From positions 1-12,773 of the forward strand of contig JBKPCD010000294.1 of the NCBI GenBank assembly GCA_046727175.1: DNA of 12,773 nt, read 5' to 3'. The position numbers and the translations under genes were made by a program. The stretch comes from JBKPCD01 sp046727175. GTDB taxonomy: Bacteria; Acidobacteriota; Vicinamibacteria; Vicinamibacterales; 2-12-FULL-66-21. Within the stretch, counting starts at the first letter, position 1. Every line of letters starts with the position of its first letter. The notes beneath the pieces were generated by a model. That model had not been told where the DNA came from, did no database searches, and saw nothing but the letters and a program-made list of their open reading frames with translations. Positions 1-7,047 of the stretch are shown one piece after another.

Positions 1-218
1 ATCGACAGTAAGACGCAGTCGATAAACTGCAACTCGTGCTCGCGAGCATGACTGCTCGAGCTCTGCTCCGCGTGGGAAGCGGTCGACATAACCGCAGCGT
101 GCTGGTACTCATCGAGGATCGCAGCAGCACCCTATGCCAGAGCCAGGCGCTCGAGTCGCCCTGTCGGATTCCCGCGCACTGGCAGCAATTCCTTGCGCCC
201 AATGCGGCGGGTACCGCG
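1..218. other. left-edge stretch, no recognisable gene
   Basis: Translation of both strands gives only short frames without a recognisable family, a good ribosome binding site or a plausible domain. A minus-strand frame without stops at the extreme left edge is compatible with the tail of a gene lying outside the window, but nothing in it could be identified. The ligase relic to the right ends at 219. Confidence 0.3.
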
Positions 219-605
219 TTAGGGATGATCACCGATGATCAACGGCGCCGCGAACTCGTCGCAAGCCTTGAAGCGAGAATAGTTCGAATTCTTGATCTGA
301 GCCAACTCGTTCCGCGCCCGTCCGTTTGGTACGTCCCGTGGGCCCACTTTGCCACGATGCCCTCGAGATCGCGTTCGCAGGCTGCACGATAGAGATCGTG
401 CCCCGACACAAGTACGGCCACGACTTGAACACATTACCATGCGTGACACGACCTCTCAGTGATGGCCGCGCAGGTACGTCAGCGCCAGGAATGCGTCAAT
501 CTTCGGCTCGAAGATGAACTCGGGGTCGTCGAACGGCCCAGAGACGCGCAGCAGGCGCATCGGTATGACTGGGTTGGGAAGCGAAAGCGTAGCTCGCCTG
601 TCGTC
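219..605 (-). pseudogene. ATP-dependent DNA ligase (LigD-ligase-domain type), eroded remnant
   Basis: Reading the minus strand and switching frames restores a standalone bacterial ATP-dependent DNA ligase adenylation domain, of the kind associated with non-homologous end joining. The N-terminal piece (about 605-456) contains PMRLLRVSGPFDDP and FEPKIDAFLALTYLRGHH. The adenylated lysine of motif I (codon 501-503) is kept, but the usual KxDG is KIDA. A stop and a one-base shift follow before VSR, then NGNVFKSWPYLC in another frame. About 150 residues of the usual domain are then missing. A third frame gives HDLYRAACERDLEGIVAKW (motif IV, EGIVAK). A last shift gives QIKNSNYSRFKACDEFAAP (motif V region) and a stop at 219-221. 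With an internal deletion and at least three frame breaks it cannot encode a working ligase. The relic identity is strong; the exact 5' end is uncertain because no start or ribosome site is clear. Confidence 0.8.
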
Positions 606-778
606 GTGACGCCAGTTGGGAAACTCTCGCGGGGTGCGCGCGTTCGTAGGCAGCTGAATTGCATCCATGGCGTCGCACCCACTATGTTCTGCGCTGCGCG
701 GCGTGTGTAAGTTTGCTGCCCGCGCGACTCTTGTGTGTCTCTGGGCACAAACGAATCATGCGTTAGGAGTTGACGCTC

Positions 779-1036
779 ATGACTTTGCCCGTTCTCCCAG
801 TCCCATTCTCGAATGGTGTTCCCGTGCCGCAGGGCGATCTATTCCGCGTACACAGAGAGCGGTGCGGCCGACAGCTCGAGGCGGTCTGTCAACTCGTGAC
901 GCATCAACTCGGCTGGGAGCTGCGGCTTGAGATCAACCGCGATCTGCAGCGCTCAGAAGTGTGCAGAACGCGGGATGCCGCGCTCGACACGAGCGAGCAA
1001 TGGCACGCCGCCATGATCGAGAAGGGCTGGCGGTAA
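779..1036 (+). CDS. small conserved-looking protein of unknown function (85 aa)
   Basis: An 85-residue frame starting at ATG 779, preceded by AGGAG at 765-769 with a 9-base spacer. This favours 779 over the in-frame TTG at 770. The C-terminal half (GWELRLEINRDLQRSEVCR, then EQWHAAMIEKGWR) looks like a compact alpha/beta fold with conserved Trp, Arg and Cys. From memory it resembles short uncharacterised proteins common in Acidobacteriota, but I know no function for them. There is no signal peptide or membrane segment. It converges on the zinc-ribbon gene at 1189-1383, with about 150 bases between the two stops. No catalytic motif is visible, so no biochemical role is proposed. Confidence 0.7.
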   Translation: MTLPVLPVPFSNGVPVPQGDLFRVHRERCGRQLEAVCQLVTHQLGWELRLEINRDLQRSEVCRTRDAALDTSEQWHAAMIEKGWR

Positions 1037-1188
1037 TCCGCGCAAAACGGCCGGCTTTAGACCCCGTCCGATGGACCTTGTGCGAGCGGTGATCCGCTGC
1101 CACGAAGAGTGGAGGCTAACGCCGTACGTCCTCGCCTCTGTGCCGCCGAGCGGTATTCAATGGTCAGAGAGCGGCCGTTCTCCCTCGT

Positions 1189-1383
1189 TCAGAACACGCG
1201 ACTCTCGTCCGGCGCGCGAGGCACGTCTCGGCGTTCAGGGACGCTCCACACGTGCTGACACTTCTTGCAACGTAGGTAGACGCAGACCCCGGTTCGAGTG
1301 AGGCCGGTCGCGCCCGCGGCACCGCACGCGGGGCACAGCTCGCGCGCATTTTCGGTTGGTCTAAGGGTCTGCTCGGCGCGCAT
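1189..1383 (-). CDS. small zinc-ribbon protein (64 aa)
   Basis: A 64-residue protein with two CxxC knuckles: CPAC at residues 17-20 and CKKC at 39-42, the second within VYLRCKKCQHVWSVPERR. This is a standard four-cysteine zinc ribbon with an 18-residue loop between the knuckles. Short proteins of this shape, with an aromatic and a WS.PERR-like tail after the second knuckle, are frequent in Acidobacteriota and related soil bacteria and are annotated as hypothetical. The start is ATG 1383. No clear Shine-Dalgarno is seen upstream, so the exact start is less certain than the domain. Nucleic-acid binding or metal-stabilised protein contact is possible, but the sequence does not show which. Confidence 0.65.
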   Translation of the reverse strand: MRAEQTLRPTENARELCPACGAAGATGLTRTGVCVYLRCKKCQHVWSVPERRDVPRAPDESRVF

Positions 1384-1456
1384 GAGTGGATGGCGTAGTT
1401 TACGTCAAGCTCAACTGTTTTGGCAATGTAGAGCTTGTTGTGAACCTCCATCCCAT

Positions 1457-1830
1457 TCACACCCAGTGCTTTATGCCTCTTGTGGTTCTCGAAAATGCGA
1501 CGACCCGCCCGGCGTCAGGTCCTTGGACTGGCCGCGGCTCCGGAGCGTCCTTGTCCAGTCCGAGGTGCGTTCGGTTTTGGTGATAGTAGTAGATGAAGCG
1601 ACTGAGGTGGCGGCGAAGACTGCCAGTGGTCGATCACATGATCCAGGCATTCACGGCGGATCGTGCCGATCACGCGTTCGATGTAGGCGCGCTCCAAGGC
1701 GACCCAGCCGTCGACAAGACCCATCGCCGTGACCTGATCCACGAAACTGTGGCCGAAGATGTCGTCTCTGTCACTCAGCAGATAGCGCGGTGCCGTCTCC
1801 CGCGGAAAGGCCATGACCAGCGCCTCGTAG
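1457..1830 (-). pseudogene. rve/DDE transposase remnant (integrase core, copy 1)
   Basis: The minus strand encodes pieces of an integrase-core transposase. AFPRETAPRYLLSDRDDIFG carries the second catalytic Asp region. AYIERVIGTIRRECLDHVI carries the catalytic Glu. In a different frame LRRHLSRFIYYYHQNRTHL is followed by GLDKDAPEPRPVQGP, to a stop at 1457-1459. Between the Asp and Glu blocks the expected TAPRSPWQN segment appears only in another frame (TAGSPW), so two compensating shifts occurred there. A further shift and a small deletion follow DHVI. The N-terminal helix-turn-helix and first Asp are not recognisable, so the left boundary is approximate. The protein cannot be made as one product. 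The precise IS family cannot be fixed without the element ends, which I do not see. Confidence 0.8.
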
Positions 1831-1995
1831 CGGGCTCTCTTGTCTCGGTCGTCAGGGTCTTCGTCAGTTCTCAATTGGGATAGCGGCAAAGACCACGTCC
1901 CATTTACGGAGCGTATGAATTCAATTGGATACAGTTTCATTTCTCTAGCCTATGCGCCGAGAGTCGTTTTCTTGGCGCAGCCAACCCCTCGATCC

Positions 1996-2312
1996 TCAAC
2001 ACTGTGCGCTGGCGACGATCGCGTCATCGACGTGGGTTCCGGGCTGTGCTGCGTGCCGAAACGTGTCGGCAACCGCAAATGGTTCAGCTGGCGTATCAAC
2101 AGCCGCCAGCTGAATGCCTCGGAACTCTGCCGAGAGCGTCAGAAGTTGTATGAGAGCGACTCGGCGCGTAGATGGATTCCGTATGAAGTGCGAAGGGCCT
2201 CAACGACACGGCGAAGGACGAGCGTGCGCGCCGGTGGCGTATGCGCTGCGAAAAGCGCAAGCAGAAGCGCGCCTGCAGCACCGATGATAACGAGGCGGGC
2301 TTTGCGGAGCAT
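1996..2312 (-). pseudogene. TamB/AsmA-like N-terminal remnant
   Basis: From ATG 2312 the minus strand reads MLRKARLVIIGAAGALLLAL and then FAAHTPPARTLVLRRVV, EALRTSYGIHLRAESLSYNF, ending at TGA 2139-2141. A one-base shift restores the next part, LTLSAEFRGIQLAAVDTPAE, in a frame that stops at 1996-1998. A single signal-anchor helix followed by a TPPAR..VL..V motif and a [IL].A.SL.YN.LTL..  segment is the usual start of long TamB/AsmA-like envelope proteins, which bridge inner and outer membrane in lipid or autotransporter traffic. Those proteins are normally over 1,000 residues; here only about 100 remain. It lies 80 bases downstream of the hydrolase gene on the same strand. Family assignment rests on the N-terminus alone. 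Confidence 0.6.
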
Positions 2313-2392
2313 CTGCGGCAGGGCTGATGAGGTGGGCCCCACTGGCATTATATGAAACGCGACGCCCCACCGGCGCGACTCAGTCGATGTCG

Positions 2393-3859
2393 TCACCGCG
2401 CTACCCACGCACGTAAGCGTTCTTCGAGATACGGAAAAAAAGGATTGCACTTGAGCCGCATCAGATCGTCCATCGACATGAGCAGTACGCCGCGCTCGCC
2501 GCGCGGCTCGAGTTGGCCCAGACGGATGCCGTAGTCCTCACGCAAATCCGGCGTCAAGCCATAGAGCGGATCATCCAAGGGAAACGGCACGGCAACGTGC
2601 GACAGCGAGAAGACGAAGCGCGGCCAGGCAAGCTCCAACGGCCGATCGCGGATCGTGGTAGTGCCTGGCTCGACGTCCTTCTCGATCACCTCCGCCTGAT
2701 CAGGCGTGGCATTGGTCACAACCGACACACGATAGCGCCTGGGAGTTCCACCGAAGAGCCGCGCAAACAAGCCCTCGACCTCGCCGCCCATGAACGCACG
2801 CGCGGCGGACAGCCGATTGAGATCGAACATCACAAGCGCGGATCCATTTGCAGGGAGCCGATCGTGAAGGCGTTCCACCACGGCACCGGTCTCGACGGTG
2901 GAATCGACGATGGACTGGAATGTGAGGACAGGAGGAAAATCCGACAGCCGTGCGCGCTCTCGTGTCAGGGCGCGCTCCAGTTCCCGTGTGACCAGATGCG
3001 ACTGGTAGCCGCCGTTCGCCGGAAAAGAGTTGTACTTGAACGGATTGTATTCCGGCTGCACGCTCGTCCACGCCGCGCGATTGAAGTAGGGGACTCCCGC
3101 AAACAGACTGATGACCGGCGAGAGGACCGCGAACGGCGACACACCGATCATCGGCGAGAGGAGCACGAGGCCGTCGGGCCGGGGCAGCGACCTGTCCTCC
3201 AGAGTCTCGAGCGTATACAACAGCGCGAGTGCACCGCCATTCGAATAACCGACAATCACGAGCGGCTGGCCGTTGCCGATCCGCTGACGTACGTGCCGCA
3301 CGCCCATGCGGACAGCGGCCGCCCAATCGTGCCAATCCGCCCGCGCCAGCCCCGCTGGCACCGTGCCGTGGCCAGGCATGCGCAGCGCGAGCGCATAGAG
3401 CCCCGCGTCCCGCAGCACACGCGCGACGGCTCGCATGCTGTAGGGGCTATCGGACATGCCGTGCACGAGCAGCGCCCCGCCGCGGATCGTTTCGGGCACT
3501 AACTCGAACGTGCGATTCCAGTCGGTTGGCAGAAGGCGGGCGTTTGAGGGACTGCCGGAAAAGTACCGGTTGTTCCTGGTCTTGAGCGCGTCAGGCGTGC
3601 GCGACTCTATACGATCGCGCACGTCCCGCAGCACTTCGTCCTCGCGCCTCAGGTAATCGGCGAGCGTGAGCCCACCGTCGATGTCCGCCGCCGTCAGCTC
3701 GCCGCGCGGAGCTTCGGTGTGCCAGGGCTGCAGCTGGGGCAGATCGCGCGAGAGCAGGCCCCACGCCACGGCGATCAGAAAACTGAAGACGACGGGAAGC
3801 AGGACCGCGCGCCGCAACCACTTCCACGCGCTCCGTCGTCCCGCGCCGAGTGTACTCAC
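2393..3859 (-). CDS. membrane-anchored alpha/beta hydrolase (serine hydrolase / lysophospholipase-like)
   Basis: A 488-residue serine hydrolase, numbered from the GTG at 3859. Residues about 18-37 form an N-terminal hydrophobic anchor after a basic WLRR, so the catalytic domain is probably periplasmic. The oxyanion-loop motif HGMSDSP starts near residue 133. The nucleophile elbow is GYSNGG with Ser206. The likely acid is in SIVDSTVE (Asp319) and the His is in FSLSHVAVPF (His421). This order matches the alpha/beta hydrolase fold of the S33/lysophospholipase type. The substrate cannot be read from sequence; a lipid or ester is likely. The frame stays open up to a GTG at 3928, but I prefer 3859: the longer version has an atypical 23-residue lead before the anchor and would overlap the opposite-strand DUF6883-like relic. 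Neither start has a convincing Shine-Dalgarno. A TamB-like remnant follows on the same strand. Confidence 0.88.
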   Translation of the reverse strand: MSTLGAGRRSAWKWLRRAVLLPVVFSFLIAVAWGLLSRDLPQLQPWHTEAPRGELTAADIDGGLTLADYLRREDEVLRDVRDRIESRTPDALKTRNNRYFSGSPSNARLLPTDWNRTFELVPETIRGGALLVHGMSDSPYSMRAVARVLRDAGLYALALRMPGHGTVPAGLARADWHDWAAAVRMGVRHVRQRIGNGQPLVIVGYSNGGALALLYTLETLEDRSLPRPDGLVLLSPMIGVSPFAVLSPVISLFAGVPYFNRAAWTSVQPEYNPFKYNSFPANGGYQSHLVTRELERALTRERARLSDFPPVLTFQSIVDSTVETGAVVERLHDRLPANGSALVMFDLNRLSAARAFMGGEVEGLFARLFGGTPRRYRVSVVTNATPDQAEVIEKDVEPGTTTIRDRPLELAWPRFVFSLSHVAVPFPLDDPLYGLTPDLREDYGIRLGQLEPRGERGVLLMSMDDLMRLKCNPFFPYLEERLRAWVAR

Positions 3860-3894
3860 AGTGTTTCCACGCTCTTCAGTGACACCCGCTGCAC

Positions 3895-4053
3895 ATTCAA
3901 CGACACCTATCTTCTGAACGAAGCCCACCCGGACAACACCGAGAAGGCCGGGTTCTTTCTGTTGCTCGGCTTCTCCCGCGAGGATCCCGAGCGCTTGCTG
4001 AAGGCCTCCGGGACGTCGCCGAAGATGGGGAGGTCGTTAGCAGCCCGTGACAA
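3895..4053 (+). pseudogene. DUF6883-like domain remnant
   Basis: The plus strand encodes FNDTYLLNEAHPDNTEKAGF and then FLLLGFSREDPERLLKA. After a one-base shift it continues as LRDVAEDGEVVSSP, to a stop near 4051-4053. The pattern '.YLLN..HP....KA.FF..LGF....' followed by a helix and GEVV strongly resembles the start of the small DUF6883 domain, found in short soil-bacterial proteins and in toxin-associated contexts. Its function is not established. The C-terminal half (normally a strand carrying a glycine-rich GPL-type segment and RTVW) is not recognisable. There is no start codon with a ribosome site. The piece sits between the two minus-strand genes at 3859 and 4230 and accounts for most of that 370-base gap. 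The identity is from memory, so moderate confidence. Confidence 0.45.
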
Positions 4054-4229
4054 AAGCGCCACGGGCTGCGAGACGAGTTCCATTCTAGGCACGGAGCTGC
4101 GCGGAAGCTCGCCCGATTTCTCTGTGTCTCATGACACGTACGGCGAGCTGTGTGTGTTTTCGCAGGCCGTGTGCAGTTTCACCACGGCCCGCTGGGGCCG
4201 TTCACGCGCAACGCACTCAAGCTTGGGGA

Positions 4230-4694
4230 TCAATGCTTCTCGTAGACGGCTGTGAACTTGGTTTTTTCGCCCTTGGGTGTCATGCCCGTGCCGGTGACGG
4301 TGGCAGTCTTCCCGTCAGCCGAGACAGTGGCGCGGCTCTCGCCCACGGTTTTGCCATCTTTCATGGTCTTGAGCTCGACGTTCCGATCGTCGACTTTCTT
4401 TACCGAAACCATGTCGGCGACGGGCGAGCCCTTGAGAGGCGCCGGCGTCCCATCGAGTTTCGCGGTGTAGGACGTCTCCAGTGGCTTCCCCTCATATGAC
4501 GCGGTGGTCTTCACCGTCCACGTCGTGCCATCGCTCTTGATCGTGACGGTAGCCTGGCCTGGAGCGGGACCCGGATCGTATTTCGATTTGGCCGTGTTGA
4601 GATGCCAGGTTCCATTGTAGGGATCCTCGGCCGTCGCGACGGTAGTCGCACCAATTCCCAGGACGATCGCCAGCGCCACGTGAAGTCGAGACAT
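4230..4694 (-). CDS. small secreted protein of unknown function, beta-rich (154 aa)
   Basis: A 154-residue protein starting at ATG 4694, chosen because AAAGGAGG lies 7 bases upstream; the longer frame to 4748 has no such site. Residues 1-22 are a signal peptide (hydrophobic VALAIVLGIGATTVA) with a probable cleavage at ATA|ED. The mature part begins DPYNGTWHLNTAKSKYDPGP and continues with alternating short polar strands rich in Thr, Lys, Asp and Gly, ending VTGTGMTPKGEKTKFTAVYE. That suggests a small lipocalin-like or other beta-barrel fold. Acidobacteriota carry many secreted proteins with a D.F.GTWKLN..KSK...GP start, all uncharacterised. There are no cysteines and no catalytic motif. It stands alone, with an MFS relic upstream on the other strand. 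Confidence 0.85.
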   Translation of the reverse strand: MSRLHVALAIVLGIGATTVATAEDPYNGTWHLNTAKSKYDPGPAPGQATVTIKSDGTTWTVKTTASYEGKPLETSYTAKLDGTPAPLKGSPVADMVSVKKVDDRNVELKTMKDGKTVGESRATVSADGKTATVTGTGMTPKGEKTKFTAVYEKH

Positions 4695-4701
4695 TGGGTC
4701 G

Positions 4702-4709
4702 CCTCCTTT
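4702..4709 (-). promoter_or_regulatory. strong Shine-Dalgarno of the 154-aa secreted protein
   Basis: On the minus strand AAAGGAGG is complementary to the 16S rRNA tail and lies 7 bases before ATG 4694. It fixes the start of the secreted protein and suggests efficient translation. Confidence 0.8.
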
Positions 4710-4753
4710 CAAGGCGCGGACTGTGCCAGAAAACTCGACGCGATGCAAGCAAA

Positions 4754-4915
4754 CGAATCGTTATCGGACTCACTGCAGGGGGCACGACAGCTTTCTATTC
4801 GTACACGACGTACATGCAAAAGTTTCTGAAGCTCTCGGTTGGCCTGAGCGACAACCAGACTACGATGGTCAGCGCGGGATCGCTCAACTTCGCGCTCTGC
4901 CTGCAGCCGGTCTAC
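4754..4915 (+). pseudogene. MFS transporter fragment (alpha-ketoglutarate permease / KgtP-like)
   Basis: About 54 residues on the plus strand match an internal segment of KgtP-type metabolite:H+ symporters: RIVIGLTAGGTTAFYSYTTY, MQKFLKLSVGLSDNQTTMVS and AGSLNFALCLQPVY. The TYTTYMQKFL motif and the following LQP(V/I)YG turn are typical of this family, in which a GALSDRIGRRP loop comes next. Here homology stops at PVY and is replaced by unrelated sequence. No transporter sequence is recognisable upstream, where the promoter-proximal region and ribosome site of the minus-strand gene at 4694 begin. It is a decayed piece of a protein of roughly 430 residues and has no function as such. Confidence 0.75.
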
Positions 4916-5059
4916 GCTTGGCAAGTATTTTCCGAAGCCGCCGCAGGTAGCATCGGAAGCCACTACGGCGTTGATCGTTAGAAATCGAGGATTCCCAAAC
5001 TCGTCTATTGCTGGCGGCGGAACGTAGTAGGCTAATCCACTAGAATTCACACAGGATCA

Positions 5060-5995
5060 ATGCCACGCTCGTGGATGCCGTCCTTCGTTGGCTTCGTATT
5101 GGCTGCCGCCGGCATATATGCGGGAGCAGACGGAGACTATCCCAAGTTCGTCGTTCCAAACGTCCCGGATCTGACAATCAAGACGCGCGAGATCAGTGAT
5201 CTTCCTCAGTCGACCGTTCAGACCAACACCCTCTATTTCAAAGGCGCGTGGCAGCGGAGAGAGCTGTACCTGCAGTTTCCGTCGGCCTTGCCGGCCCAGA
5301 GAACGATGCGGCATGCCACAATCACCCGGTGTGACGAGCGACGCACCCTGGAACTGAATCCCGAGGCGCGGCTCTACGGCTGGTCGCCGCTCAACTTCAT
5401 CGACAGAGACGTTCACTGGGTGCGTTCATGGTGGCGGGAGAGACCCAAGCCGCCTGCTGCCGGCGCGGACGTGAAGATCACCATCAATACCGTGGACACC
5501 GGCGAACGCCGCCAGGTGGGTTCGTATTCCGCCCGACACGTCATCACAACCATGACGACGGATCCCAGTCCTGGCGCGAATACGCGCGCCAGTGAATCTG
5601 TCGAGGATGGCTGGTATATCGATCTCCCGCCCGCTGGGTGCTGGGATGCCGGCGACGGGCATTTTTTCTTGACCGGTTCCGTCGTGCGCCCCGGTGGGGC
5701 ACCGGACCGCATGAACGTGGAATTTCGCGGCATCGGGCGACGCGGGTTCCCAATCGAGGAAACGACGCGCGGCCGTGGCGAAGACGAGCCGCCGATCACG
5801 ACCCGAGTGAAGTTGATCGAGTTCTCGGAAGCTGCTCTCGACAAGTCGCTCTTCGATGTTCCTGCGGGATATCGTCCCGCGCTGCCACGCCTGATCGGTC
5901 GCTTCGATATGACAAGGCCAGACACGGTCGCCAATCGCCTCGCAGCCTACTGGCAAGACGTGACGACATTGGCTCGCGACTTCTTCCGATTCTGA
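5060..5995 (+). CDS. secreted protein of unknown function (311 aa)
   Basis: A 311-residue frame from ATG 5060, with AGGA at 5053-5056, a short spacer. The first 22 or so residues (MPRSWMPSFVGFVLAAAGIYAGA) form a signal peptide, so the protein is likely exported. The mature part has a VPDLTIKTR segment, then LYFKGAWQRREL, then CDERRTLELNPEARLYGWSP, then a central INTVDTGERRQVGSYSARHV block followed by TTMTT. A later VKLIEFSEAALDKSLFDVPA block precedes GYRP. The pattern (a redox- or ligand-unspecified beta-rich domain that names its own modification state, 'VDTGERRQVG..ARHVITT') recalls an uncharacterised acidobacterial secreted family with DUF4412-like overall layout. I cannot assign a reaction. 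The C-terminus is an amphipathic helix (AAYWQDVTTLARDFFRF). The gene stands alone, with relics on both sides. Confidence 0.82.
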   Translation: MPRSWMPSFVGFVLAAAGIYAGADGDYPKFVVPNVPDLTIKTREISDLPQSTVQTNTLYFKGAWQRRELYLQFPSALPAQRTMRHATITRCDERRTLELNPEARLYGWSPLNFIDRDVHWVRSWWRERPKPPAAGADVKITINTVDTGERRQVGSYSARHVITTMTTDPSPGANTRASESVEDGWYIDLPPAGCWDAGDGHFFLTGSVVRPGGAPDRMNVEFRGIGRRGFPIEETTRGRGEDEPPITTRVKLIEFSEAALDKSLFDVPAGYRPALPRLIGRFDMTRPDTVANRLAAYWQDVTTLARDFFRF

Positions 5996-6018
5996 TCACC
6001 GGTTTCCGCGCAGTTCCT

Positions 6019-6306
6019 TCAGCGGTCACACCTTGTCGGCCGCCAGTCGCTCATGACCGTGTCGGCCGACACCTGCAGTGTTTCCGCGGTCTTCTCGACG
6101 CTGAGCCCGCCAAAGAACCGCACCTCGATCACCTGCGCCCTGCGCGATCGAACACGGCCAGCGGCTGCGGCGCGTCATCGAGAGCGACGGGGTCGCTGGT
6201 GCGGTCCTTCGAGACAACGAGCGCTTGATCGAACGTGACCTTCTGGATGTCGCCGCCGCGTTTCTGGTTGCCTCGCGCGCGAGGATAGGTCCGGCGGCGG
6301 GTCGCG
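6019..6306 (-). pseudogene. ECF sigma factor C-terminal remnant
   Basis: On the minus strand, ARGNQKRGGDIQKVTFDQAL and VVSKDRTSDPVALDDAPQPL are read in one frame up to FDRAGRR and a stop. A one-base shift then gives RRAQVIEVRFFGGLSVEKTA and ETLQVSADTVMSDWRPTRC, ending at TGA 6019-6021. The second part is region 4 of an acidobacterial-type ECF sigma-70 factor: the RFFGGLS.E.TA..L.VS..TV..DW helix-turn-helix that contacts the -35 element. The first part is the usual basic linker (KRGG) and the helix before it. The final (A)R.WL..EL helix is replaced by PTRCDR. Region 2 is absent and the sequence to the right, up to 6397, is not recognisable. The factor is non-functional as it stands. Confidence 0.8.
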
Positions 6307-6397
6307 ATTGCTGACCGAGTGGGCTGATCTGCGAAACCGAATGGGCGCTACTGGCCGTGGCCGGCCAAGTCGATGGAGATTGCTCCCGTGTGGTCGC

Positions 6398-6919
6398 CTA
6401 GCGTCTGCGGATTGCCTTGGCGAGCTTCAACACCATTGCTGTTCTGGCGTCGTCGATGTTCTCGTCCGGATACTGAAGTCCCCGTCTCGAAAGGAGACGT
6501 AAAAGCCGTCTTGCTTAAAAGCGTCCATTTCCCTGACACGGGCGACGGCATAATCACACTCCGCCGTGCCCTTCGCCGGAACCTTACTTGGTGATTGAAG
6601 CCGCTTGAAGTTCATCAGATTCGCCATCAGCTTCTCCTGATGGCTGTGCAGGAATCTGTGAACCTCCGTCCAATCCGGAGGGCTACCCGCCAGAATGCGC
6701 TCAGCGCAGTCAAGGAGGCATGGGATCTTCGAGGCTTCCTCAATAGCAATGACGCTCGGCGCGAAGGTACGCGCGTATCGATGGCGACTGAAGAGCAGTT
6801 CGGCGTCGGAAATCAGCGACGCACAGTTTTCCAGGAGCTTCGCTCGGAAAGCAAATGTCAGCCAGTGAAAGCGCTCGAGCGTGTTTTGGTTTGGCCATCT
6901 GGCGATTGTACGGGGTCAT
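6398..6919 (-). pseudogene. AbiV-family (HEPN-like) abortive infection gene, two frameshifts
   Basis: Three minus-strand frames join into a protein of about 170 residues. The N-terminus (from ATG 6919, or ATG 6898 giving MAKPKHARALSLADICF) runs to about 6850. The core then reads LLENCASLISDAELLFSRHR, YARTFAPSVIAIEEASKIPC and DWTEVHRFLHSHQEKLMANL, then DAFKQDGFYVSFRDG. At a run of four G (6480-6483) a second shift leads to LQYPDENIDDARTAMVLKLA, KAIRRR and TAG 6398-6400. The '(L)..NA..L..DAELLF...RYARA..LAv.AIEE..K' helix pair, the later Trp/His-rich helix and the 'K..GfYVsf.dG' strand are the layout of AbiV proteins, which in Lactococcus block phage translation. The frames read on well outside the shift points, so the breaks are single-base events. 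A recent pseudogene or an assembly error are both possible. No Shine-Dalgarno is seen at either start. It lies 128 bases downstream of the hydrolase on the same strand. Confidence 0.7.
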
Positions 6920-7047
6920 TTGCGGTGGGGATGACCACCTCATCGAGTAAGTCGCGTCGCAAACGGCGGCAGACCTCTCAAAGGCTGACCGGGATATCGG
7001 GTCAGTCTCATGCTGAGCGCAGATTGCGTGGCGGAGCCGAGGTCGCC

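Noticed and set aside
1840..2355. Plus-strand 171-aa frame
   Set aside because: Covers the antisense of the TamB-like relic; Ser/Arg-rich with no recognisable domain.
2513..3502. Plus-strand open frame (329 aa) opposite the first hydrolase
   Set aside because: The minus strand has the anchor, HG motif, GYSNGG and His block; the plus frame is low-complexity Arg/His-rich.
4709..5050. Minus-strand 113-aa frame
   Set aside because: Most of it is antisense to the recognisable MFS fragment. The first 40 residues look protein-like, but nothing supports them.
5413..5956. Two minus-strand frames (173 and 176 aa) within the secreted protein gene
   Set aside because: Shadows of the 311-residue plus-strand gene, which has a signal peptide and protein-like composition.
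6398..6919. Programmed frameshifting in the AbiV-like gene
   Set aside because: Two shifts would be needed, and no slippery heptamer with a downstream stem or stimulatory Shine-Dalgarno was seen. Decay or assembly error is simpler.
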